A stretch of DNA of 41,660 bases from an uncultured Bacteroidales bacterium (GTDB lineage: Bacteria; Bacteroidota; Bacteroidia; Bacteroidales; UBA932), in assembly GCA_944322575.1 (NCBI GenBank), contig CALUPK010000018.1:1-41660 (forward strand), given 5' to 3'. Shown piece after piece: positions 1 through 6,819 of the stretch. The translations under genes and the position numbers were made by a program. The notes beneath the pieces are model-generated. The model saw only the letters and a program-made list of their open reading frames with translations. It had not been told where the DNA came from and made no database searches. How positions within the stretch are numbered: the first letter of the stretch is position 1; every line of letters starts with the position of its first letter.

Positions 1-73
1 AGCGATGTCAAAGACACCTCCCCAGCGTATCGATACGCTGACGCAAGTCTCTCACCTGTTCTGTGGTAATCAT
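1..73 (-). CDS. prfB: Peptide chain release factor 2, 5' end only (runs off the left edge)
   Basis: The minus strand from the ATG at 73 reads MITTEQVRDLRQRIDTLGRCL and then meets an in-frame TGA at 10-8. A +1 shift at the CTT codon just before it restores an open frame that continues D-I-A to the edge. A short N-terminus of the MITxEQ...L-D-I type, broken by an early UGA after CUU, is the known signature of bacterial RF2, which terminates translation at UGA and UAA. Only about 24 residues are visible, so the call rests on the N-terminal resemblance to Bacteroidota RF2 and on the recoding site. A -7 promoter box lies 40 bases upstream of the start. It follows rubrerythrin on the same strand but is separated from it by a terminator, so it probably has its own transcript. 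Confidence 0.88.
8..23 (-). promoter_or_regulatory. prfB: Programmed +1 frameshift site of prfB
   Basis: Read on the minus strand the site is GGGGAGG-TGT-CTT-TGA-C. It has the three known parts of the RF2 autoregulatory site: an internal Shine-Dalgarno-like G-rich element (23-17), one intervening codon, and a CUU slippery codon (13-11) followed by UGA C (10-7). The spacing equals that of the E. coli site (AGG GGG TAT CTT TGA C). By family knowledge, low RF2 favours slippage into the +1 frame and so raises RF2 synthesis. Confidence 0.9.
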
Positions 74-113
74 CTTCCGTGGTTATTTGGTTAGTCGTAA
101 ATGTTTTCGTGCG

Positions 114-121
114 CAAATATA
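114..121 (-). promoter_or_regulatory. Bacteroidota -7 promoter box for prfB
   Basis: The minus strand reads TATATTTG, an exact match to the TAnnTTTG -7 consensus of the Bacteroidota primary sigma factor. The expected start of transcription leaves a leader of roughly 30 bases before the prfB ATG at 73. I see no TTTG -33 element at the usual 19-21 base distance; that stretch is taken up by the rubrerythrin terminator. Confidence 0.6.
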
Positions 122-131
122 GCAATTCCCG

Positions 132-164
132 GCAAAAAGAAAAGGCCGCCTGGAAGGCAGCCTT
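132..164 (-). terminator. Rho-independent terminator of the rubrerythrin gene
   Basis: On the minus strand AAGGCTGCC (164-156), a five-base loop and GGCGGCCTT (150-142) form a 9-base stem with one mismatch. A T-rich tract, TTTTCTTTTT, follows. The hairpin begins 21 bases after the rubrerythrin stop and ends just upstream of the prfB -7 box. Confidence 0.8.
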
Positions 165-185
165 AAATGCGGGTGCGGTGCAGCA

Positions 186-761
186 CTAATAATTCTCCTT
201 TTTAGGCTCGAAGTAGGCCTGAGGATGCTGGCAGGCGGGGCATTTCTCGGGAGCTTTCTTGCCCTTGTGGACGTAACCGCAGTTGCGGCACTGCCAGTAG
301 ATCTCGCCGTCGCGCTCGAAGAAGCGGCCGCTCTCGACTCTTTCGAGGAGCTTGCGGTAGCGGGCCTCGTGCTCGGCCTCGACGCGGGCTATCATCTCGA
401 AGGCTACTGCGATCTCGGTGAAGCCTTCCTCGCGGGCCACCTTGGCTGCTTCGGGATAGAGGACTGTCCACTCCTCGTTCTCGCCCTCGGCTGCTGCGCG
501 GAGGTTCTCAAGTGTGGTGGAGATGATGCCGGCGGGGTAGGTGGAGGTGATCTCTACCATGCCGCCCTCGAGGAATTTGAAGAATTTCTTGGCGTGCTCC
601 TTCTCCTGCTCGGCGGTCTCGAGGAAGATGGCGGCTATCTGCTCATAGCCCTCTTTCTTGGCTACGCTTGCGAAGTAGGTGTAGCGGCCGCGGGCCTGGG
701 ACTCACCTGCGAATGAGGCGAGGAGGTTCTTCTCTGTTCTGGTTCCTTTGATTGATGCCAT
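186..761 (-). CDS. Rubrerythrin (diiron/rubredoxin peroxidase)
   Basis: This 191-residue protein is a complete rubrerythrin. It is a cytoplasmic non-haem iron protein that in anaerobes reduces hydrogen peroxide at a diiron site using electrons passed through a rubredoxin domain. The N-terminal four-helix ferritin-like part (about residues 5-145) has the two ExxH iron motifs, E53-x-x-H56 and E128-x-x-H131, plus E20 and the ENEE group near 94-97. The C-terminal rubredoxin-like part has two CxxC pairs, C158/C161 and C174/C177, which bind one iron. Length and domain order are normal for the family. It has its own -7 box (803-810) and terminator (132-164), so it looks monocistronic. Its presence fits a strict or oxygen-tolerant anaerobe. 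Confidence 0.97.
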   Translation of the reverse strand: MASIKGTRTEKNLLASFAGESQARGRYTYFASVAKKEGYEQIAAIFLETAEQEKEHAKKFFKFLEGGMVEITSTYPAGIISTTLENLRAAAEGENEEWTVLYPEAAKVAREEGFTEIAVAFEMIARVEAEHEARYRKLLERVESGRFFERDGEIYWQCRNCGYVHKGKKAPEKCPACQHPQAYFEPKKENY

Positions 762-802
762 GATGAAGTATTGTTAAAAGGTGAAAAATGTAAATCTTCT
801 GA

Positions 803-810
803 CAAAGATA
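803..810 (-). promoter_or_regulatory. -7 promoter box for rubrerythrin
   Basis: The minus strand reads TATCTTTG, an exact TAnnTTTG match, about 42 bases upstream of the ATG at 761. No clear TTTG -33 box is present; the upstream DNA is T-rich on this strand. Confidence 0.6.
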
Positions 811-845
811 GGAAAATTTCTGAAAGAAAATCCGGAATGTCGTGC

Positions 846-865
846 GGGGGGTGGGCAGGGCGGGG
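846..865 (+). other. Potential G-quadruplex motif in a divergent promoter region
   Basis: Four runs of three or more G lie within 20 bases: G6 at 846-851, G3 at 853-855, G3 at 858-860 and G4 at 862-865, with loops of 1, 2 and 1 bases. This satisfies the usual G3+N1-7 rule with very short loops. The motif is non-coding if the dehydrogenase starts at 953. It sits between the rubrerythrin -7 box and the dehydrogenase -33 box. Folding is inferred, not shown. Confidence 0.6.
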
Positions 866-895
866 AGAAAGGACGAAAAAAGGACGAGAATCAGA

Positions 896-926
896 TTTGC
901 GGAAAGTCAAAATTGTCTTATTTTTG
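896..926 (+). promoter_or_regulatory. Full Bacteroidota promoter for the short-chain dehydrogenase
   Basis: TTTG at 896-899 and TATTTTTG at 919-926 are separated by exactly 19 bases, matching both the -33 (TTTG) and -7 (TAnnTTTG) elements at the canonical spacing. It is the best complete promoter in the window. Transcription would start near 933 and supports the ATG at 953 as the true start of the next gene. Confidence 0.85.
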
Positions 927-952
927 CGGCTTGTAATAAATTAAGGTGCAGA

Positions 953-1765
953 ATGCAGCAGCAATTACATAACAAATACGCACTGGTGACCGGAGGCTCC
1001 TCAGGTATGGGACTGCAGTATGTGCGGATGCTGGCGCAGAGAGGCTACAACGTGATTATCGTTGCTCTCTTTCAGAATGAGACGGATGCGGTGGCGGAGG
1101 AGATGAGGCAGGCCCATCCCGACTTGGATTTCCTGTCGATAGGCATTGATCTGTCTGCGGTGGAGGCTCCGAAAAAGGTCTGTGATACAGTCAGGACGCA
1201 GCGTCCGAACGCGGAGGTGGAGGTGCTCATCAACAACGCGGGCATGCTCCATGCCAGACACTTCCGCAATATCTCACCTGCCCAGGTATCCTCCATCATC
1301 ATGGTCCACAATCACGCTACGGCCATGCTGTGCAGTTATTTCATGCCGGCCATGCTGGAGCGTCGGAAAGGCTATGTGATGAACATCTCCTCGCTGGCGG
1401 CCTGGTTCCCCTTCCCATTCCTGACCACCTACGCTTCTACCAAGTCTTTCACCAGGATATTCACCCGTGCCCTCAGGACCGAATGCCGTAAGACAGGAGT
1501 GAATGTGTGCTCGATCTATTTCGGCGCGGTGGATACACCCCTGGTAGGTCTCACGCCAAAGCTGAGCCGTATCGCGCGTCATCTTGGAGTGATGATCCGT
1601 CCGGAGACAGCGGCCCGCAAGGCACTGGATATGATGTTCAGCGGCCGCAGCGGCAGAATTCCCGGACTGGTCAACAAGATAGCCTGGCTCGTGGCCCCTT
1701 TGCTGAGGCCCTCCGTCATAGGCCCGATAGAGCGAAAGGTTACCCGTAAGTGGAATCTGAAGTAG
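953..1765 (+). CDS. Short-chain dehydrogenase/reductase (SDR)
   Basis: This is a 270-residue classical SDR, a cytoplasmic NAD(P)(H)-dependent oxidoreductase of unknown substrate. The Rossmann nucleotide loop TGGSSGMG is at residues 13-20, the NNAG structural motif at 94-97, the catalytic serine in NISS (144-147), and the catalytic Y160-x-x-x-K164. The C-terminus is hydrophobic (IAWLVAPLL, 243-251) and could touch the membrane, as in SDRs acting on lipid substrates. The reading frame is open upstream to 842, but that extension overlaps the promoter and the G-rich motif and does not resemble an SDR N-terminus, so I start at 953. There is no Shine-Dalgarno sequence. The next gene begins 37 bases downstream on the same strand, so the two may share a transcript. 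Confidence 0.9.
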   Translation: MQQQLHNKYALVTGGSSGMGLQYVRMLAQRGYNVIIVALFQNETDAVAEEMRQAHPDLDFLSIGIDLSAVEAPKKVCDTVRTQRPNAEVEVLINNAGMLHARHFRNISPAQVSSIIMVHNHATAMLCSYFMPAMLERRKGYVMNISSLAAWFPFPFLTTYASTKSFTRIFTRALRTECRKTGVNVCSIYFGAVDTPLVGLTPKLSRIARHLGVMIRPETAARKALDMMFSGRSGRIPGLVNKIAWLVAPLLRPSVIGPIERKVTRKWNLK

Positions 1766-1802
1766 CGCCGGACAAGGAGGGCAGGAGTCGGAAAAGATAG
1801 GA

Positions 1803-2771
1803 ATGATGACCGGCAAGGAGTTCAGAACGCGCAGCTGGGCGGCGGTAAAAAGATGCCTGCCCTCCACGAAGAAGACGGCTCTGTGGATGATAAAGATCAC
1901 GGTGGCTGTCTCTTTCGGAATCATGCTGCTGGGTCATTTCGGAGTGATAGAGTGGATCTCTAAGGTCCTCTCGCCGGTTTTCATCCATTTCGGCCTGCCC
2001 GGTGAGGCTGCCCTGGCCTATGTCTCCGGCTATTTTGTAAATATGTACTCGGCCATAGCCGCCGCGGTCACCCTTGACCTCGGTCCGAGGGCCATGACGA
2101 TAATGGGCGTAATGGCTCTTTGCTCCCATAACATGATAGTAGAGAGTGCGGTACAGCATAAGACGGGCAGTTCTACCATCCGGGTGGTGCTGGTGCGGAC
2201 ATTTTCGGGAATAATTCTTGCATACCTGCTGAACATAATCCTTCCGGGTGAGGCTCCGGCCACGGGAGGGGCAGTGCAGGGCGCTGCGGTCCACGAGTTC
2301 GGGACGGAACTGACGGACTGGCTCAAGAATACCGCGGTGCTTGTTCCCAAGATGCTGATAATCATCTTTGCGCTCAACATCCTGCAGGCGGTGATGGCCG
2401 AGTTCGGCATCATCCGCGCCATCTCTAAAGCCCTGCGGCCTGTGATGCATGTGTTCGGCCTGTCGTCGAGATGCGCCGTACTCTGGATCATAGCAAATAC
2501 CTTGGGACTGGCCTATGGAGCGGCGGCTATGATAGACGAGGCCTCCACCGGCAAGCTCCGTAAGGAGGACATAGACGGACTCAATATGCATATAGGCATC
2601 AGCCACAGCAATTTGGAGGATGTAATCCTTTTAGCTTCGGTAGGTGCTGTATGGTGGGTGCTGCTGCTGTCGAGGTGGGTATGGGCCATAATATTGGTGT
2701 GGGGATACAGATTGGAAGTATATATTAAAAATAAATATTGTATCTTTGTAAGTTCGGAACGAAATGCTTGA
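1803..2771 (+). CDS. Nucleoside-recognition (Gate) domain membrane protein
   Basis: This is an integral membrane protein of 322 residues (ATG at 1803; the next codon is also ATG). Hydrophobic segments lie near residues 28-46, 68-90, 97-110, 126-148, 177-198, 224-242 and 276-304. The protein has an internal twofold repeat: FGLPGEAALAYVSGY at about 63 resembles FGLSSRCAVLWIIAN at about 218, each followed by a SHN/SHSN-x-E segment (108-114 and 268-272). This is the pattern of the Gate (nucleoside recognition) family found in SpmA/SpmB-like and YjiH-like proteins, whose transported substrate is mostly unknown. The last eight bases overlap the start of bamD, and the bamD -7 box lies inside its 3' end. 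Expression with the upstream SDR gene is plausible. Confidence 0.82.
   Translation: MMTGKEFRTRSWAAVKRCLPSTKKTALWMIKITVAVSFGIMLLGHFGVIEWISKVLSPVFIHFGLPGEAALAYVSGYFVNMYSAIAAAVTLDLGPRAMTIMGVMALCSHNMIVESAVQHKTGSSTIRVVLVRTFSGIILAYLLNIILPGEAPATGGAVQGAAVHEFGTELTDWLKNTAVLVPKMLIIIFALNILQAVMAEFGIIRAISKALRPVMHVFGLSSRCAVLWIIANTLGLAYGAAAMIDEASTGKLRKEDIDGLNMHIGISHSNLEDVILLASVGAVWWVLLLSRWVWAIILVWGYRLEVYIKNKYCIFVSSERNA
2741..2748 (+). promoter_or_regulatory. Internal -7 promoter box for bamD-rpoZ-coaBC-recN
   Basis: TATCTTTG matches TAnnTTTG exactly and lies inside the 3' end of the preceding coding region, 16 bases before the ATG at 2764 and 28 bases before the ATG at 2776. The AT-rich DNA around 2721-2745 contrasts with the GC-rich surroundings. 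No TTTG -33 box is at the right distance. Confidence 0.6.
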
Positions 2772-3588
2772 TAAGATGAAGAATGTATTCGGAAATAAGG
2801 CAGCCGCAGTGCTGTCCATAGCTGTCCTGCTGCTGTCGGTATCCTGCAAGACGCAGTACGACATAATGTTGGAGAGCAACGATGTGCCGGCCAAGTACAA
2901 GATGGCCTTCGACCTCTTCGACGCCGGCAAGTATTCCAAAGCCGCATCTATGTTCGAATCTCTGAAGATAGCTGTCCGCGGTACTCTTCAAGAGGATACG
3001 GTGGAGTATTACACCGCCTATTCCCATTACTGCTTCGGAGACATGACGGCCGCTGAGCAGGCATTCAACTCTTATGTCAGTATGTTCCCCCGCAGTCCTT
3101 TTGCGGATAAGGCCAGATTCATGTATCTCGACTGTCTTTATCAGGCGACCTACCGCTATGAGCTGGACCAGACTCCCACCTACAAGGCTCTGGCGGCCAT
3201 CAACGAGTATCTGATAGACTACCCGGTGAATGATTATACCGTTCAGTGCCGCGCCATGATAGAGGACCTCGAGGAAAGACTGGACCGCAAGGATTATGAG
3301 TCGGCGAAACTGTATTATACGATAGAGGACTATAAGGCGGCTCACTACGCTCTCAAGTTAGTACTCAAGGAAGATGCCAATAACCTCTACAGGGAGGACA
3401 TCATGTACTATACAGCCATGTCCGCCTATAAGTATGCGCAGAACAGCGTTCCGGCCAAGCAGAGGGAGAGATATGTGACATTTACCGATGATTATTTCTC
3501 GTTCGTCAGCGAGTTCCCTGAGTCGGATTACCGCAGGGAACTGGACGTACTGGCCTCAAGAGCACAGAATTTTTTAAGCAAGCACTAA
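2764..3588 (+). CDS. bamD: Outer membrane assembly lipoprotein BamD
   Basis: This is a lipoprotein of 274 residues. A basic N-terminus, a hydrophobic stretch and the lipobox LSVSC give lipidation at C28. The rest is a helical TPR-like solenoid (about residues 38-265) with typical alternating YxxA/F patterns such as FDLFDAGKYSKAASMFE. BamD is the essential lipoprotein partner of BamA in beta-barrel insertion at the inner face of the outer membrane. The order bamD-rpoZ-coaBC-recN is one I know from other Bacteroidota, which supports the call. Two starts are possible: 2764, overlapping the upstream gene by 8 bases, or 2776 (MKNVFGNK), which leaves a more usual leader after the internal -7 box and a shorter signal peptide. 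I favour 2776 slightly but give the longer form. Confidence 0.9.
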   Translation: MLDKMKNVFGNKAAAVLSIAVLLLSVSCKTQYDIMLESNDVPAKYKMAFDLFDAGKYSKAASMFESLKIAVRGTLQEDTVEYYTAYSHYCFGDMTAAEQAFNSYVSMFPRSPFADKARFMYLDCLYQATYRYELDQTPTYKALAAINEYLIDYPVNDYTVQCRAMIEDLEERLDRKDYESAKLYYTIEDYKAAHYALKLVLKEDANNLYREDIMYYTAMSAYKYAQNSVPAKQRERYVTFTDDYFSFVSEFPESDYRRELDVLASRAQNFLSKH

Positions 3589-3602
3589 ACATCAGATAAG
3601 AA

Positions 3603-3920
3603 ATGGAAATCAAACAGGTACCTACAAACACCGTTACCAGGAATCTTTCGGAACTGGCAAAGCCCACCGGCAACATCTACGAGACTGTAATGATTATCGC
3701 CAAGAGGGCCAACCAGATATCTGCCAACGTAAAGCAGGAGCTCAGCCAGAAACTCGAGGAGTTCTCCAACTATGCCGACACTCTCGAGGAGACTTTCGAG
3801 AACCGCGAGCAGATAGAGATATCGAAGCACTATGAGCGTCTGCCCAAGCCTACTCTCGTAGCCATCGAGGAGTTCCGTAACAACGAGATCTACTACCGCA
3901 AGGTGGAGGACCAGCAGTAG
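3603..3920 (+). CDS. rpoZ: RNA polymerase omega subunit, Bacteroidota type
   Basis: This 105-residue acidic, helical protein begins MEIKQVPTNTVTRNLSELAK. The segment NIYETVMIIAKRANQIS (about residues 24-40) is the conserved omega/Rpb6 core that clamps the beta' C-terminus and helps RNA polymerase assemble. Bacteroidota omega proteins are divergent and often labelled only as Rpb6-like. Position between bamD and coaBC is the usual one in this phylum. It starts 14 bases after bamD and ends 12 bases before coaBC, so it is co-transcribed with both. The large subunits it joins are encoded at the other end of this window. Confidence 0.88.
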   Translation: MEIKQVPTNTVTRNLSELAKPTGNIYETVMIIAKRANQISANVKQELSQKLEEFSNYADTLEETFENREQIEISKHYERLPKPTLVAIEEFRNNEIYYRKVEDQQ

Positions 3921-3932
3921 TTCCGCACATCC

Positions 3933-5162
3933 ATGCAGCTCAAGGGCAAGCATATACTCTTAGGCATAACTGGAAGCATAGCGGCCTACAAGGCTGCATA
4001 TCTGACACGCCTGCTCGTCAAGGAAGGAGCTGAGGTACGGGTCATCATGACCGCTGCGGCCAAGCAGTTCATCACTCCTCTGACGATGGCTACGCTGTCC
4101 CGCAACCCCATACTCGTTGAGTTTTTCGATCCGGAGAACGGCCAGTGGAACAGTCATGTCTCCCTTGGGATATGGGCTGATCTCTACCTGATAGCCCCTG
4201 CTTCGGCCAACACTCTCTCGAAGATGGCCCACGGCATAGCCGACAATCTGCTGCTGACTACCTATCTCTCGGCCCGCTGTCCGGTGATGGCGGCGCCGGC
4301 CATGGACTTAGACATGTACTCTCATCCCGCCACTCAGGAGTCCATCAGAACTCTCAGGGAAAGGGGAGTGAGCATAGTCGAGGCTGCCTCCGGAGAGTTG
4401 GCCAGCGGACTGGAGGGCAAGGGCAGGATGGAGGAGCCGGAGAAAATATTGGAGCATGTCGTAAAAATCTTAGGAACATCCCTCCCGGCGCAGACTCTCG
4501 CAGGCCGCAGGGCCGTGGTCACTTCAGGCCCCACCCGTGAGGCCATCGACCCGGTCCGCTTCATCTCTAACCACTCTTCCGGGAAAATGGCTTCCGCAAT
4601 CGCCGACGAGCTCTCCCGCCGCGGCGCTCAGGTGACGGTAGTCTCCGGTCCGGCCGCAGTCTATCCCTCGCTCCCCGGGGTGGAGGTGAAGAAGGTGGTC
4701 TCGGCGGAGGAAATGTACCGGGCCGTAGTCGGGGAATACGGCAGAGGCTGCGACATCACCGTCCTCTGTGCCGCGGTGGCGGACTTCACTCCGGCATCCC
4801 CCAGCGACACCAAGATCAAGAAGGACGGCAGCCGCATGACGCTCGAGCTGCTGCCCACCAAGGACATAGCGGCGGCCATAGGCTCGGCCCGCCGTCCGGA
4901 CGGAGTCATAGCCGGCTTCGCCCTTGAGACGGACAATGCCCGTGAGAACGCGCTCTCCAAGCTCCGCCGCAAGAACATGGACATGATAGTCCTCAATTCC
5001 ATGCGCGATCCCGGGGCCGGTTTCGGTGTGGACACCAACAAGGTCACTATCTTTCACCGGGACGGCAGTTCTTATGACCTCCCCTTAGAGTCCAAGACCG
5101 AAGTGGCCGGCTCCATAGTGGACCATATCGAGGAACTGTTGGGAGGACAGAAGGGATGCTGA
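3933..5162 (+). CDS. coaBC: Bifunctional phosphopantothenoylcysteine decarboxylase / phosphopantothenate-cysteine ligase
   Basis: This 409-residue protein carries out two steps of coenzyme A synthesis: joining cysteine to 4'-phosphopantothenate (CoaB half) and decarboxylating the product (CoaC half, FMN-dependent). The N-terminal flavoprotein domain (1-180) has GITGSIAAYKA at 11-21 and the catalytic histidine at H75 (NSHVSLG). The C-terminal CoaB domain (190-405) starts with VTSGPTREAIDPVRFISN and has NHSSGKMA at 213-220. The residues aligning with E. coli N125 and C158 are aspartate (PAMD, D125) and serine (LASGL, S158). I recall the same pattern in other Bacteroidota, so it is probably a lineage trait and not decay. 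The stop overlaps the recN start by 7 bases, so the two are translationally linked. Confidence 0.95.
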   Translation: MQLKGKHILLGITGSIAAYKAAYLTRLLVKEGAEVRVIMTAAAKQFITPLTMATLSRNPILVEFFDPENGQWNSHVSLGIWADLYLIAPASANTLSKMAHGIADNLLLTTYLSARCPVMAAPAMDLDMYSHPATQESIRTLRERGVSIVEAASGELASGLEGKGRMEEPEKILEHVVKILGTSLPAQTLAGRRAVVTSGPTREAIDPVRFISNHSSGKMASAIADELSRRGAQVTVVSGPAAVYPSLPGVEVKKVVSAEEMYRAVVGEYGRGCDITVLCAAVADFTPASPSDTKIKKDGSRMTLELLPTKDIAAAIGSARRPDGVIAGFALETDNARENALSKLRRKNMDMIVLNSMRDPGAGFGVDTNKVTIFHRDGSSYDLPLESKTEVAGSIVDHIEELLGGQKGC

Positions 5163-6811
5163 GCCGTCTTTCCATATCCAATTATGCTCTGATAGACTCC
5201 CTGGACATAACTTTTCCCGAGGGACTGATAATCATCACAGGTGAGACGGGAGCCGGCAAGTCGATACTGCTCGGAGCTCTGTCACTGCTGCTCGGTAAGC
5301 GGGCAGACGCCTCGGTCTTCAGTGACTCTACCCGCAACTGCGTGGTAGAAGCCGAGTTCTCGGCAAAGGACGGACAGGAGGAATACATCCTGCGCCGGGT
5401 CATTACCCCGGCCGGCCGTTCCCGCTCGTTTCTCAACGACGAACCGGTGTCACTGACGGAGCTTACAGCCATTTCCCACAAGATAATAGACATACATGAG
5501 CAGCACCAGCATCTGCTTCTCACCGACCCGGACTTCCGGCTGTCGGTCATAGACCATTTTGCAGGCACGGGGGAGCTGCTCGGACGTTACCGGAAAGCCT
5601 ATTCAGAATACGCATCCCTCGAAGACAGCATCAGCTCCCTTGAAAAGGCTATGGCCGATGCGGAGAAGGACGCCGGCTACCGCGAATATCAGCTTTCCAA
5701 GCTCAACGAGGCCCGGCTCGTTTCCGGAGAGATGGAGGACTTGGAGCAGGAGCAGAAGACGCTGGCCCATGCGGAGGAAATCCGCGGCGGACTGGAAGCT
5801 GCATGGCAGAGTCTCAATCCTGCGGAGCTCTCAATGGCCCGCCAGCTTAAAGATGCCGCAGCCCGTCTCTCAAAATACGCCTCGTACGATTCCCGCCTCA
5901 GTCCCTTGGCGGACAGACTCGAGTCCTGCCGCATAGAAGTTTCTGACATTGAGCGGGAGATAGAAGATATATCCTCCGGAATTACAGTCTCTCCGGAGAG
6001 ACTGCAGGCTGTGGAGGAGCGGATGTCCCTGATCTATTCTCTCTATAGAAAATACGACTGTGCCGATGTCGATGCGCTTATCGCTCTGCGCGACTCGCTT
6101 GCCGACAGCGCGGCGGGGACGGAGCAGATGCAGCAGCGGCTCGAGGAGCTTAAGGAGCAGCAGAGAGAAGTGGGGAAGAGGCGTGCGGATCTGGCGGCTC
6201 AGCTCTCCAAGGCCCGTAAGGCAGCTTCCGCCTCCCTTTCCGGTGAGCTGCAGGATGCAATACGCTCACTCGAGATGCCTCACGCTGTATTTGAGGCAGT
6301 CCTGTCCCATAAAGATACGCTTTCAGTGACAGGTGGGGACAGCTTGGACTTCATGTTTTCGGCCAACGGCTCCGCTTCGCTGCGGGATATCTCCAAAGTA
6401 GCCTCAGGCGGTGAGCTCTCCCGGGTGATGCTCTCGCTCAAGGGGCTGCTCGCGCGTTACACCTCTCTTCCCACTATGATTTTCGATGAGATAGATACTG
6501 GTGTGTCAGGCAGGATAGCGGATAAGATGGGAGACATGATAGGCCGGATGGGGGAGAGGATGCAGATATTTGCCATCACGCATCTTCCGCAGATAGCTTC
6601 CAAGAAGGGTGCCCATTATCTTGTCTACAAGGAATTCTCGAAGGATGGGAAAGCTGCTACAGGCATCCGCCGGATAGAGGGCGAGGACCGGGTCATGGAG
6701 GTAGCCCGTATGCTCAGCGGCTCTGAGCTCACTCCCGCTGCCGTGGAGAATGCGAGAGAGCTCCTCGCGAAGGCAGGAAATCAGGAAAGAAACAGACACA
6801 ACTTAAGATAA
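5156..6811 (+). CDS. recN: DNA repair ATPase RecN
   Basis: This is a 551-residue SMC-like protein that acts in double-strand break repair. The Walker A motif GETGAGKS is at 29-36, followed by LLGKRAD, a typical RecN sequence. A long helical coiled-coil region covers about residues 150-350, with repeated Glu/Lys/Arg heptads. The signature SGGELSR is near 419-425, and the Walker B segment IFDEIDTGVSG is near 442-452. Length is normal for RecN. The start overlaps the end of coaBC by 7 bases (ATGCTGA), and aminopeptidase P starts 8 bases after its stop, so it belongs to the bamD-to-pepP transcription unit. I see no SOS-type operator, as expected for an internal gene. Confidence 0.96.
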   Translation: MLSRLSISNYALIDSLDITFPEGLIIITGETGAGKSILLGALSLLLGKRADASVFSDSTRNCVVEAEFSAKDGQEEYILRRVITPAGRSRSFLNDEPVSLTELTAISHKIIDIHEQHQHLLLTDPDFRLSVIDHFAGTGELLGRYRKAYSEYASLEDSISSLEKAMADAEKDAGYREYQLSKLNEARLVSGEMEDLEQEQKTLAHAEEIRGGLEAAWQSLNPAELSMARQLKDAAARLSKYASYDSRLSPLADRLESCRIEVSDIEREIEDISSGITVSPERLQAVEERMSLIYSLYRKYDCADVDALIALRDSLADSAAGTEQMQQRLEELKEQQREVGKRRADLAAQLSKARKAASASLSGELQDAIRSLEMPHAVFEAVLSHKDTLSVTGGDSLDFMFSANGSASLRDISKVASGGELSRVMLSLKGLLARYTSLPTMIFDEIDTGVSGRIADKMGDMIGRMGERMQIFAITHLPQIASKKGAHYLVYKEFSKDGKAATGIRRIEGEDRVMEVARMLSGSELTPAAVENARELLAKAGNQERNRHNLR

Positions 6812-6819
6812 AAAGATCT

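Noticed and set aside
225-716. 163-codon plus-strand frame opposite rubrerythrin
   Set aside because: Ala/Leu/Gly-rich shadow of a complete, motif-bearing rubrerythrin gene.
842-952. Upstream extension of the dehydrogenase reading frame
   Set aside because: It would run through the G-rich motif and the complete promoter at 896-926, and it adds 37 residues not typical of an SDR.
1774-1780. AGGAGG-like sequence upstream of the Gate-domain gene as a Shine-Dalgarno site
   Set aside because: It is more than 20 bases from the ATG at 1803, too far for ribosome pairing.
1740-2606. 288-codon minus-strand frame opposite the Gate-domain gene
   Set aside because: His/Arg/Gln-rich composition without any domain; the opposite frame has clear membrane helices and an internal repeat.
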